From CAZJYI01 sp964550025 (lineage in GTDB: Bacteria > Verrucomicrobiota > Kiritimatiellia > UBA8416 > CAYOBW01), in contig CAZJYI010000019.1 of assembly GCA_964550025.1 (NCBI GenBank), positions 38,606-102,605 on the forward strand: DNA of 64,000 bases. The letters run 5' to 3'. A program made the position numbers and the translations under genes. A model generated the notes under the pieces. It was not told the origin of the DNA. It searched no databases and saw only the letters and a program-made list of their open reading frames with translations. This document shows, one piece after another, positions 8,262 to 16,493 of the stretch (positions are counted from its first letter, which is position 1; each line of letters begins with the position of its first letter).

Positions 8262-9155
8262 ATGTTCCGCATGCGTTGTCTATTCGTTCTGGTTGTTTTG
8301 GCGTCTGTCCTCCGTGCACCCGCCGAGGAGTCCGACAAGGACCTCGTCGTGCGTCTATGCGCCCAGTGCCATACGCTTGAGCACTACATTCTCCCACGGT
8401 CGCCAAAGGCCTGGGAACTGACCGTGGAGAATATGCGCTACTTCATCTGGGATGATTCGCAACGCTACACCGACGAGGAAGCGGCGCGGGTGGTCTATTA
8501 CCTGGGAACGCACTTTGACGAGGGGTCGGAGCTTGACCCCCTGGATCACTTCGGCGAGCACTCGCCCTACGATACCTATGCCGCGACGGACCCGGACGTG
8601 CCCGCGCCGGTAGTAGTGGAAGGCCCCCCCGTCGTTGCCGTGGAAGAACCCGTCGAAACCGCGGCGGTGGCTGCCGTAACCGCTCCGGTGACCGGTGTCG
8701 TCGCGGTCGCGACGGCGCCACCGCAACCCGTAGCAGGCCCCATGCCCGAAGAGGTCCGGCGGCGGTTGGAGAATCCGCGTTGGGTGCCGCCCGCCGAGGC
8801 GCTGAGCAGCGCGGGCATTGCCGGGTACGCTGCCGTGCTCTTTCTCGTCGCGCTCCTGTTGACGGGGCACGGGCGCCGCAAGCTGGGGAAACGCTTTCGA
8901 CACTTGCACGCCGCGGCCGCCCTGGGACTGTTCACCTGCCTGGCCGCGCACGGCGTCATTTACCTGCTGCGTTTCGGCAATCCCGCGGTCTTCTGGTACT
9001 GGTGCGGCGTAGCGTCGTTTGTGGTCATTGCCCTCGTGGAACTGATGGGCATCCTGCGCAAGCGCATGGGCCGCCGCTTCCTGCGGCTGCACCAACTCGG
9101 CGGCTACGCCGGCCTGGTCCTGGCGATTCTGCACTGGATCTGGGCGTGGTTGTAG
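8262..9155 (+). CDS. Membrane-bound cytochrome: c-type haem domain plus four-histidine transmembrane haem b domain
   Basis: A 297-residue protein. A signal peptide or anchor (about 1-20) precedes one c-type haem site, CAQCH at 33-37. A proline/alanine/valine-rich linker (about 105-170) follows, then a C-terminal membrane domain. Helices in that domain carry histidines spaced 14 apart (HLHAAAALGLFTCLAAHG and HQLGGYAGLVLAILHW), the pattern of bis-histidine haem b ligation in ferric-reductase-like and cytochrome b561-like domains. It would carry electrons between a periplasmic donor and the membrane; the partner is unknown. The ATG at 8262 is preceded by AAGGAG at good spacing, so the earlier in-frame ATG at 8235 is rejected. 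It has no obvious operon partner. The stop TAG lies at the edge of a tandem repeat. Confidence 0.8.
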   Translation: MFRMRCLFVLVVLASVLRAPAEESDKDLVVRLCAQCHTLEHYILPRSPKAWELTVENMRYFIWDDSQRYTDEEAARVVYYLGTHFDEGSELDPLDHFGEHSPYDTYAATDPDVPAPVVVEGPPVVAVEEPVETAAVAAVTAPVTGVVAVATAPPQPVAGPMPEEVRRRLENPRWVPPAEALSSAGIAGYAAVLFLVALLLTGHGRRKLGKRFRHLHAAAALGLFTCLAAHGVIYLLRFGNPAVFWYWCGVASFVVIALVELMGILRKRMGRRFLRLHQLGGYAGLVLAILHWIWAWL

Positions 9156-9156
9156 G

Positions 9157-9212
9157 GAGTGGCGAGTGGCGAGTGGCGAGTGGCAAGTGGCGAGTGGCGA
9201 GTGGCGAGCGGC
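9157..9212. repeat. 7-bp tandem repeat, about eight units of GAGTGGC
   Basis: Eight consecutive GAGTGGC-like units (one AAGTGGC, last GAGCGGC) begin one base after the cytochrome stop codon. The array is too short-period to be a CRISPR and codes for nothing. Confidence 0.9.
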
Positions 9213-9226
9213 TGGGGCTGGCTTGT

Positions 9227-9272
9227 CTGAGATCTGAAATCTGAGATTTGAGATTTGAGATATGAGATCTGC
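9227..9272. repeat. Short-period A/T-rich direct repeat (GAGATTT-like) covering a gene start
   Basis: Repeats of TGAGATTTGAGAT type run from 9227 into the first codons of the esterase gene; its ATG at 9262 lies inside the repeat (GAGATATGAGATC). The array is unlike the GC-rich surroundings. No separate Shine-Dalgarno site is visible, though GAGAT precedes the ATG. Confidence 0.75.
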
Positions 9273-10650
9273 AATCGTTGCCTGCGCCCTCTTCGCCGCC
9301 GCGCCCGCCCTCTCTGCCCCGGCCCCCCTCAGTGCGGCTGACATCAAGGTCCTTAGCCAGGAAAAGAGCCTGCAGGACCTCATCGTTTCGCCTGAACCAC
9401 TATGCCTGGTGCCGGGCGAGGCCGGCGCGGTGCGGGAGCTGCTCTGGCGCACGTACGCCGAAGAACAGCGCAAGGACCCCGCGCGCCTCGAGGAGCACCG
9501 GGAGAAACGGCTCCGGTTCGGCGACGCGGTGATGCGGTACGAGGTCCGCACGATCGGCGAGAAGCCGGCTGCCGGCTATCCACTCTACATCGCGCTGCAC
9601 GGGGGCGGCGGTGGGCCGGCGAGGATGAACGACGGCCAGTGGCGGCATATGCAGGTGTACTACGCAGGCTGTGTCACGAACGGGCTTTACGTTGCCCCGC
9701 GCGGTGTCGCCAATACCTGGAACTTGCATTTCCGTGCAGAATCCTATCCGCTCTACGACCGCCTGATCGAGAACATGGTGCTCTTCAAGGGCGCCGACCC
9801 CAACCGCGTCTACCTGTTGGGCTATTCCGCGGGTGGGGACGGCGTTTACCAGGTTGTGCCGCGCATGGCCGACCGCTTCGCCGCGGCCAATATGTCGGCC
9901 GGGCATCACAACGGGACATCGCCGCGCAACCTCTATCGTGTGCCGTTCCTGCTGCAAGTTGGCGAGCGCGATGCCGCCTACAAGCGCAACCACGCCACGG
10001 TCGACTTCGCGGCCAAGTTGCGAGACCTGCACGCTAAGGACCCGGCTGGTTACATCCATGAGCTCTTCGTCCACGCCGGGCGCCCGCACAGCTTTCGCGA
10101 CAATGATCCCAAAGGCGGCGAGTACCCCGTTCTGGCCAGTCCTTTCGAGTGGCGCGGCGGAGCCCGGCCCAAAGCGACTCCCCGCAACACGAGCGCCGTG
10201 GCATGGTTGTCGAAGCGCAGGCGCGTTTTCCGACCCCGGCGGGTGGTCTGGGACCTCAAGACCCGGGCGGCCACCCGTGCGGGGAAAGACCTCTGGTCGA
10301 ACCCGAAACGCGCGCAGCAGTTCTACTGGCTCGACATCGGAACCAACACCGCCGAGACGCTGGGCGCCGACGAGATCGTTGCCGGGTTTGACAGGAACGA
10401 CAACGCCGTCACAATCGAAAAACCCGGCAACTATCTCCGCGTGCTCGTCGACGGCGCGATGCTGGACCTCGCGAAGCCGGTGACCGTACACGTCGAGCAG
10501 CACGCGCAGCGCCTTGTGCTCCACCCGAGCGTCAAGTTCATGGCACAGACACTGATTGACCGCGGCGACCCCTACCTCGTGTTCGAGACGGCGATTGTCG
10601 TGGAGAAGGAGGGCGACGGGTGGTTGGTACGGGAGGACGAAACGCTGTGA
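9262..10650 (+). CDS. Secreted alpha/beta-hydrolase esterase (CE1 / PHB-depolymerase-like)
   Basis: A 462-residue exported serine hydrolase. Signal peptide 1-19 ends in ALSA. The oxyanion-hole segment is ALHGGGGG (about 112-119), the nucleophile elbow is GYSAGG (about 187-192), and a histidine follows in VHAGRPHSF. This is the arrangement of CE1-like feruloyl/acetyl esterases and LpqC-type depolymerases. The C-terminal 130 residues look like a beta-sandwich of unknown role. It probably removes ester substituents from polysaccharide side chains (inference from family and neighbours). The start codon lies within a repeat array and lacks a clear ribosome site, so expression may be weak or leader-dependent. 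A hairpin follows the stop. Confidence 0.85.
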   Translation: MRSAIVACALFAAAPALSAPAPLSAADIKVLSQEKSLQDLIVSPEPLCLVPGEAGAVRELLWRTYAEEQRKDPARLEEHREKRLRFGDAVMRYEVRTIGEKPAAGYPLYIALHGGGGGPARMNDGQWRHMQVYYAGCVTNGLYVAPRGVANTWNLHFRAESYPLYDRLIENMVLFKGADPNRVYLLGYSAGGDGVYQVVPRMADRFAAANMSAGHHNGTSPRNLYRVPFLLQVGERDAAYKRNHATVDFAAKLRDLHAKDPAGYIHELFVHAGRPHSFRDNDPKGGEYPVLASPFEWRGGARPKATPRNTSAVAWLSKRRRVFRPRRVVWDLKTRAATRAGKDLWSNPKRAQQFYWLDIGTNTAETLGADEIVAGFDRNDNAVTIEKPGNYLRVLVDGAMLDLAKPVTVHVEQHAQRLVLHPSVKFMAQTLIDRGDPYLVFETAIVVEKEGDGWLVREDETL

Positions 10651-10653
10651 GAA

Positions 10654-10694
10654 ACGGGTTAGTCGCCCTGCCGCAGCAGGACGCCAAAACCCGT
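10654..10694. terminator. Stem-loop after the esterase gene
   Basis: Outer arms ACGGGTT (10654-10660) and AACCCGT (10688-10694) enclose an inner stem CCTGC/GCAGG with loop CGCA. There is no clear T-tract, so it may be an intrinsic-terminator-like structure or a further member of the dispersed hairpin family. Confidence 0.5.
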
Positions 10695-10840
10695 CCTACA
10701 CACCGAGGCTGTTCGCCCTGGACGTAGGCCGGCTTCTTCTTCCTTCGTCGGCAATGGTCCCTGCCGAACTGGCGTTGCGTACTCCGCGATCTTCCCGTAC
10801 ACTTCCTGCACGTGACAACGCGTGCAGCAGGAGGAAGACA

Positions 10841-13132
10841 ATGAGGCACACGTGGCAGTCGGGTACGGGTCTCAGTCTGCTTGTGGTTTTCGTCGCCCTT
10901 GTGGTGTGGGTCGTTCCGGTGTCTTTGCACGCGGGACTGACGGACAACTTTGATCCGCCGAATCCGAACGTCGTCAGTAACCAGCTCGGGACCGCGCCGC
11001 CCCCGACGATACAAACCAATGGGCCGGCCGGGAGTTTCATGCGGCTCGTGCAGGACGGGACTAACGGCCAGGTCAACCACTACACCTATGATCGCACGGA
11101 CATCGGAGCATTCGAGACGATCGACGCGTCTTTCTTGTTCCGAATCGCGAGCACCAACGCCGCGGCCGATGGTTTTCACTTCATGCTCGTTCCGACCGCT
11201 GACTTCGGCACGTCCGGCGACGGGCCGAACGCCCAGGCCGAGGAACCCAACTGGGCACGGACCTTCGCGGTCGGCTTCGACGTGCACCCCGCCGACAGCG
11301 TGAACGACGTGTCGCTGCACTGGGACGGTTTCGAGCATGTCAATGCGCGCGTTCCAGTCGGCGCCGTGAACCTCGACACCGGGTTGTTCCACCGGGCCGA
11401 GATGGGCCTCCGTCGCATGGGTAACAGCAGTGTCGCGAAGCTTACGCTCACGAAGGAGGTCTTCGTTGCCTCGAACGCGCCGTTTGTGGCGTACGAATCC
11501 ATCGTGCCGATGATGCTCCCCTACGAGTGCCGCGCGCAGTTCGGCGCGCGCACCGGGGGTTTGAACGCCGACATGGACATCGACGATCTGGGCGTGACCT
11601 TTGCCGACGCCTACGCGCCGGTCGCGAGCGTAACGACAAACCGTCTGCTCCAGGATTTCGATCGCGCAGGCTGTACGCCGTTTGTTTCCTGGATGTACTC
11701 CACGTCGGCCCAGACAGTGTCCCGTCCCGGCCCGCTGCCGCAGACAGACGGCGGCGCCCGTGGCGTCTACCTCCGCCTGCTACACGACAACGTGAACACC
11801 TGCCGCAGTGCCGTTGCCTTTGACCAGACCGGGCCGTTGCTGACTCTCACCCGCCGTGTTGTCTTTGACTTCAGGATGGCCTCCGCCGGGCCGGCTGCCG
11901 ACGGGTGGTCTGTTATCCTGCTGCCGACGGCGACCCGCGGGGTTCGCGGTACGGGGGTCGACCCCGCATGGTGGCCGCCTGCGAACTTCGAGGAGCCCAA
12001 TGTCCCTGACGCACTCGCTCTCGGGTTCGATCTGCACCCGGAGGACACCGGCGCAAACGACGTCTCCGTTCATTGGGACGGGGCCGAGGTCACCAACGTT
12101 ACCGTGGACCCTGCGCAGTTCGACCTCAACAACGCCGTATGGAACCGTGGCGAGCTCATCGTGGAGTACGTTGCAGGCGGAGCCGAGGTCACCGTCGTCC
12201 TGCACCCCGATGTAGACGGAACGCCCGGAGCGGCGGTGACGCCGGTGAACCGGATTTTCATCCCGGGCGCTCTGCCCTACGCGTGTCGTGTCCAGTTCGG
12301 GGGGCGAACGGGTGGTCGGTACGTTGACCTGGACCTCGACAACATCGCCGAACACCCGGCGGAGTTTGCCCTGACCCCGGCCGGAACGGTGCAGGACTTC
12401 GACGGAGGCGGGACCCCCTTCGAGGTCTGGCGAACCCCGGGCGGGGCGGATAGGCCTCCTGCGATTGTGACTAACGGTCCGACGGGCAACTGCCTCCGCC
12501 TCGTTGACGACGCGCAGATGAACCATCGCAACGCCCTCGTCTTCGACCAGACCGAGCAGGGAGAGAATCTGCGCGCCCGGCGGCTGACGATTGCACAGGT
12601 CGACTTCCGCGCGTTCAGTTCCGCAACCGACAACCCCGCCGATGGCTTCGGGTTCATGCTCATTCCGTTGGACCGGTACGGGCGACGCGGACCGGGTGCG
12701 AGCTACCAGAACGGCTACATGGCAGTGGAAAGACCGAACATGCCCGGTGTGCTGGGCGTCGGCGTCGATCTCTACGATGAGACCTTGGGCGTCAATGATG
12801 TGTCGCTCCACTGGAACGGGAGCGAGATTTGGAACGCGCGCCTCAGCGATGCCCAGATCGATCTCGATGCGGGCGTCTTCCACAGGCTGGAATACGCGGT
12901 GGAATGGGCGGACGGTGGCTCGACGGTGACCGTCACGTTGACACCCGACATCCACGGCACGCCGGGGACGCCGGTCGAAGCCATTCGCACGGTCGTGGCC
13001 GGCCTGGCACCGTACGATTTCCGAGTCGAGCTCGGGGCCCGTACGGGCGGCTCCACCGTCGATATCGACCTGGACAACATCCGCGTTGAGACCGTGTCGA
13101 ACAAGCCGGGATCCGTGGTCGTTGTGCGGTAG
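10841..13132 (+). CDS. Secreted protein with three lectin-like (concanavalin-type) repeats
   Basis: A 763-residue exported protein. A signal peptide of about 30 residues (LSLLVVFVALVVWVVPVSLHA) is followed by three homologous domains of roughly 240 residues each. Each repeat contains an aspartate-phenylalanine-aspartate start, a GF-F-M-L-P strand, NDVSLHWDG or its variant NDVSVHWDG, then FGARTGG or FGGRTGG and a D-D-D/N-I end. This is the jelly-roll pattern of legume-lectin-like glucan-binding domains. There are no catalytic residues. It ends in VVVVR, a C-terminal pattern shared with the small LamG protein at 23630. The ATG at 10841 has an excellent ribosome site, AGGAGGA; upstream in-frame codons are not credible. 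It probably binds polysaccharide at the cell surface for the hydrolases next to it (inference). Confidence 0.8.
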   Translation: MRHTWQSGTGLSLLVVFVALVVWVVPVSLHAGLTDNFDPPNPNVVSNQLGTAPPPTIQTNGPAGSFMRLVQDGTNGQVNHYTYDRTDIGAFETIDASFLFRIASTNAAADGFHFMLVPTADFGTSGDGPNAQAEEPNWARTFAVGFDVHPADSVNDVSLHWDGFEHVNARVPVGAVNLDTGLFHRAEMGLRRMGNSSVAKLTLTKEVFVASNAPFVAYESIVPMMLPYECRAQFGARTGGLNADMDIDDLGVTFADAYAPVASVTTNRLLQDFDRAGCTPFVSWMYSTSAQTVSRPGPLPQTDGGARGVYLRLLHDNVNTCRSAVAFDQTGPLLTLTRRVVFDFRMASAGPAADGWSVILLPTATRGVRGTGVDPAWWPPANFEEPNVPDALALGFDLHPEDTGANDVSVHWDGAEVTNVTVDPAQFDLNNAVWNRGELIVEYVAGGAEVTVVLHPDVDGTPGAAVTPVNRIFIPGALPYACRVQFGGRTGGRYVDLDLDNIAEHPAEFALTPAGTVQDFDGGGTPFEVWRTPGGADRPPAIVTNGPTGNCLRLVDDAQMNHRNALVFDQTEQGENLRARRLTIAQVDFRAFSSATDNPADGFGFMLIPLDRYGRRGPGASYQNGYMAVERPNMPGVLGVGVDLYDETLGVNDVSLHWNGSEIWNARLSDAQIDLDAGVFHRLEYAVEWADGGSTVTVTLTPDIHGTPGTPVEAIRTVVAGLAPYDFRVELGARTGGSTVDIDLDNIRVETVSNKPGSVVVVR

Positions 13133-13167
13133 AACGGATCACGGCAAGCCTGTAGGGAGAATGCACG

Positions 13168-16020
13168 ATGAACCGCTGTTTCTGGGTGTTTCTCGCCCTG
13201 TTTTCCTGTATGCAACCCGGCATACCAGCCGAATCCGTGCCGCTTTCGCTTATTCCGGACCACTGGTTCGGCGACCCGCTGGTGTGGCAGGCGAAGGACG
13301 ATGAACTGCATTTCGCCGGGGAGCGGAACGCGCTCATGGAGTATCGCCGGAGCCCCCTCTCCTGTACCGTCTCGGTTTCAGCCGACGTGACGGTCCGGCG
13401 CGCTGTGGGCCGCGAGTGGAAGATCGCGGCGGTGGCCATAGTGCAGGACGCGCGCAATTTCTGGCACGTTGCCCTGGTTGAGACACCGGACGACCAGGGG
13501 AAGCGCCACCGCTTCGAGCTGGCCGAGATGCGGGGCGGTACGTGGCTCGCGCACAACAACCTGCGGCTGGCGGCGCAGCGCAACGAGGGCGTCGAGTGGG
13601 AAACGGGCAGAACCTATCGGCTTACGCTGGCCATGGACACGGAGGGCATCGAGGGGCGCGTGGCGGACAGTGGCGGGAAGACGCTCTTCATGCAGCGCCG
13701 CGTATTCTCGGGACCGGCCGTGACGATTGGGCGACCGGCTGTTCGCTGCGGCGGGTTCGAAGCTGTGCATCAGGGGATCCGCGCCAAGTCGGGTGCGCCG
13801 GTCGACGCCGCGGCACAGTCGGAAACGATTGCCCCCTATGCGGGTCCCAGCTTCGTTCCCGGAATCAAGGGGCAGCACACCGGCTTCTTCCGGGTCGAGA
13901 AGGTGGGTGACCGGTGGTGGGTGATCGACCCGTCCGGGCGTGGCTTCATACCGCTCGGCGTCGATCACGTGAAATACGGCGGCCATTGGTGCAGCGAGTT
14001 GGGATACCACCCCCACGAACGCAAGAACGACAAGCGCTACCCGAACCGTGAAGCGTGGGCGCGGGAGACGCTCGGCCGGCTGCAGGATTGGGGCTTCAAC
14101 CTGCTGGCGGCTGGGTGCGACACCGGGCTGCGGCATCGCGGCCTCGCCCACACCATATTCCTGAGCATGGGAGACAAGGCCGTCCATGGCGGCGAAGCGT
14201 ACTACATCACACCCAACGAGAAACGGCCCTGCACGGCTTTCCCCAACGTGTTCCATCCGCAGTTCGAAGTGTTTTGCCAGTACCAGGCGGTTCGCCAGTG
14301 CGCACCGCACGCGCGCGACCCCTGGCTGTTCGGCTACTTTCTGGACAACGAGCTCGCCTGGTGGGGACGGACGTGGGGCGAGGAGGGATTGCGGACCGGG
14401 CTCTTCGACGCTGTCATGAAACTGGGACCGAAACACACCGCCAAGCTTGCCCTGCGCGAGCATCTCAAGCGGCATTTCGACGGGGACATCGCGGCCTGCA
14501 GCCGCGTCCTCGGCGCCTCTCTCAGGTCGTTCGACGATGTTCTCGCGCGATCCGAGCTGCCGGGGGTCGAGGTTTCGGGACCGGCGGTTCTTGAATGCAA
14601 GGGTGCCTATGCGCGGCTCGTGGCCGAGACGTACTTCGGGACCATCACGCGTGCCATACGCACGGTCGACCCGCATCACATGATCCTCGGTTCGCGTTTC
14701 GCCGGGGGGCGCGTTTCGCCCGAGGTGTGGGAGGTCGCCGGGAAGTACTGCGACATCCTCACGTTCAACTACTACGGAAACGTCGACCTGGACCGGGGCA
14801 TTGCCCTCGGGGACGAGAGCGTCAGGACCGGTCCGCCGCTGCCCGAGGTGTTCGAACGGTTCCACAATATGGGCAACCGCCCCATGATGGTCACGGAGTG
14901 GTCGTTCCCCGCGCTGGATGCCGGTCTTCCCAGTACGAAGGGCGCGGGACAGCGTTTCCGCACGCAGACCGAACGCGCGACAGCAACCCGCATCTTTGCC
15001 GAGACGGTCCTCCGTATGCCCTTCATGGTGGGCTATGACTACTTCATGTGGGTGGACGAACCGGCCCTGGGCATCACGCCCGAGTTTCCGGAGAACTCGA
15101 ACTACGGTCTGATCAACGAAGACAGCGAACCGTACGGGAAGCTGGTCGGCATGTTCGCGGCCCTCCACGGGCGCGCGCCGGCGATTCGCCGCGAAGGCCT
15201 TTCGGGGTTGCCGCCGCCGCGCGTGGCGCCACCTGCTCCGGATGCCGCCGCGTGGCTGGGTGCGATCAGGGAACCGAAGGCGGGTCGACACCCGGATCTG
15301 TTCACCCGCGTCCGGGGGAAGGAGCGCACCGCATCGACCGAGCGCTTCATCCTACGCATGATTGCCGGTGGCAGGATGTTGACCGACCAGCTCCTTTTCG
15401 ACGGCGTTCCGCTTGGCCGCTACAACGGGATGATTCAACACTGGACCGGTCGACGCAACGCCTGGACGGGCGTGAGCCGGCTGACCGCGGTGGACATGGC
15501 GGCCGACGGTGGCGCGCTGACCGTGCTCCTCACGGGGGAGGGGCGCGGGGAGGGCGGGGCCGCGTTCGAATTGACGCACCGCCTGACCTTTCTTCCCGAC
15601 ACGTCCTGGTTCGTTGCCGAGCTGGTTAGCGTCAAGAACCTGGGCGACCGCCCGCTGGACATGCGCGGCGTGTTTTTTCGGCTGCACGGCGCGATCGGGG
15701 GCAGTGCGGAAGGCGACGTGCCGGTGACGCAGGACCGTGCGCCGCGCCTCTGGGGGCGCCGGACCGGCGATGCGTGGATAGACGAGGGCGCCGGCGTCTT
15801 CTGGGGCGCCGCCGCGCATCCCGGAAGCAGCCTGCAGATCCACTTCTGGCTCAACGACCACGGCGGGCAACACCCCGACGCCCGGCGCGAGGTCCAGCGG
15901 GTCCTCCGGGTGGGGGAGGTATACCGCCCCCGGGAGCCCACGTTCGTCATCGCCATTGCCGGCGAGGGCGGCGGCATCGCATGGGACGAGGCCGTGGCGC
16001 AGGCTCTCGGCGACAAGTAG
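13168..16020 (+). CDS. Secreted agarase-like (GH50-type, clan A) glycoside hydrolase
   Basis: A 950-residue exported enzyme with signal peptide 1-21. Residues 30-215 form a LamG/concanavalin-like binding domain. A TIM barrel opens with a WVIDPSGRGFIPLGVDHV segment typical of agarase-like GH50 proteins. Candidate catalytic glutamates are E395 in FLDNELAW (acid/base) and E577 in MMVTEWSF (nucleophile), placed as in clan GH-A. The last 220 residues are beta-rich, perhaps an accessory domain. The substrate may be a galactan or another marine-type polysaccharide, but GH50-like proteins in PVC bacteria are divergent. It starts 35 bases after the lectin-repeat gene and may share its transcript; GTAGGGAG-like bases precede the ATG. 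The stop TAG is part of the hairpin element at 16017. Confidence 0.82.
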   Translation: MNRCFWVFLALFSCMQPGIPAESVPLSLIPDHWFGDPLVWQAKDDELHFAGERNALMEYRRSPLSCTVSVSADVTVRRAVGREWKIAAVAIVQDARNFWHVALVETPDDQGKRHRFELAEMRGGTWLAHNNLRLAAQRNEGVEWETGRTYRLTLAMDTEGIEGRVADSGGKTLFMQRRVFSGPAVTIGRPAVRCGGFEAVHQGIRAKSGAPVDAAAQSETIAPYAGPSFVPGIKGQHTGFFRVEKVGDRWWVIDPSGRGFIPLGVDHVKYGGHWCSELGYHPHERKNDKRYPNREAWARETLGRLQDWGFNLLAAGCDTGLRHRGLAHTIFLSMGDKAVHGGEAYYITPNEKRPCTAFPNVFHPQFEVFCQYQAVRQCAPHARDPWLFGYFLDNELAWWGRTWGEEGLRTGLFDAVMKLGPKHTAKLALREHLKRHFDGDIAACSRVLGASLRSFDDVLARSELPGVEVSGPAVLECKGAYARLVAETYFGTITRAIRTVDPHHMILGSRFAGGRVSPEVWEVAGKYCDILTFNYYGNVDLDRGIALGDESVRTGPPLPEVFERFHNMGNRPMMVTEWSFPALDAGLPSTKGAGQRFRTQTERATATRIFAETVLRMPFMVGYDYFMWVDEPALGITPEFPENSNYGLINEDSEPYGKLVGMFAALHGRAPAIRREGLSGLPPPRVAPPAPDAAAWLGAIREPKAGRHPDLFTRVRGKERTASTERFILRMIAGGRMLTDQLLFDGVPLGRYNGMIQHWTGRRNAWTGVSRLTAVDMAADGGALTVLLTGEGRGEGGAAFELTHRLTFLPDTSWFVAELVSVKNLGDRPLDMRGVFFRLHGAIGGSAEGDVPVTQDRAPRLWGRRTGDAWIDEGAGVFWGAAAHPGSSLQIHFWLNDHGGQHPDARREVQRVLRVGEVYRPREPTFVIAIAGEGGGIAWDEAVAQALGDK

Positions 16021-16122
16021 CGCCGACTTCCAGTCGGTGACCTGTTCCGCCGGGCTCCCGCCCGGCGATCCCGCCGGCAAGGATGCCGGCCCCACGGTTC
16101 ACCGGTTGAAAACCGGTGCTAC
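16017..16122. repeat. Four-hairpin palindromic element between convergent genes
   Basis: The element starts GTAGC and ends GCTAC. Hairpins lie at 16023-16037 (CCGAC/GTCGG), 16049-16066 (GCCGGGC/GCCCGGC), 16073-16090 (GCCGGC/GCCGGC) and 16101-16117 (ACCGGTT/AACCGGT). The GTAG at the left end supplies the TAG stop of the agarase-like gene. The CTA at the right end supplies the TAG stop of the minus-strand pseudopilin. It may serve as a bidirectional transcript end. Confidence 0.8.
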
Positions 16123-16493
16123 CGGGGCAGGACATGCGAGGCGATTCCGCTCTGGCACGTGGGAGGCTCGTCGAGCGCGTTGTAGAAGCAGTTGGCGCCC
16201 GTGGGACAGAGGGGGCGCGCGCCCTTCTTCAGGTATTCCGAACAAGTGTCCCTGTAATAGGGGTTGCCGAGCGTCGACGGGCCGGCGTCGGCGGGCCAGT
16301 TGTTGTTGATGGCGGCCTGGTCCTTGGCCGCCGCCATCAGCCGCAGGTTGTTGAGACAGGAGCTCCGAATGGACTCTTCCCGCGCTTTGCGCAGACCCGG
16401 GATGGCGATCATGGCCAGGAGCCCTATCAGCGCAACCGCGACCGTGATTTCCACGAGCGTGAACGCATCGCGTCGCGCTGTCAAACGGGCCAT
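16119..16493 (-). CDS. Type II secretion / type IV pilin-like pseudopilin (GspG-type)
   Basis: A 124-residue prepilin. The leader of about 10 residues ends before the methylation-type motif FTLVEITVAVALIGLLAMIA, with E at the +5 position of the mature protein; the residue before the cleavage site is alanine instead of the usual glycine. The globular part contains four cysteines and a SEYLKKG segment seen in short PVC pseudopilins. It would be an inner-membrane protein assembled into a pseudopilus. The ATG at 16493 has AGGAG upstream. No other secretion gene is nearby, so it is an orphan. Its stop codon comes from the palindromic element it shares with the convergent hydrolase gene. Confidence 0.9.
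   Translation of the reverse strand: MARLTARRDAFTLVEITVAVALIGLLAMIAIPGLRKAREESIRSSCLNNLRLMAAAKDQAAINNNWPADAGPSTLGNPYYRDTCSEYLKKGARPLCPTGANCFYNALDEPPTCQSGIASHVLPR

Noticed and set aside
9157..9272. Repeat array as a CRISPR
   Set aside because: Units are 7-8 bases with no spacers and no cas genes nearby.
8355..9551. 398-residue minus-strand ORF over the cytochrome gene
   Set aside because: Runs through the GAGTGGC repeat and opposite CxxCH-coding sequence; no signature of its own.
13378..15291. 637-residue minus-strand ORF
   Set aside because: Shadow of the agarase-like gene; the plus strand has signal peptide and catalytic motifs.
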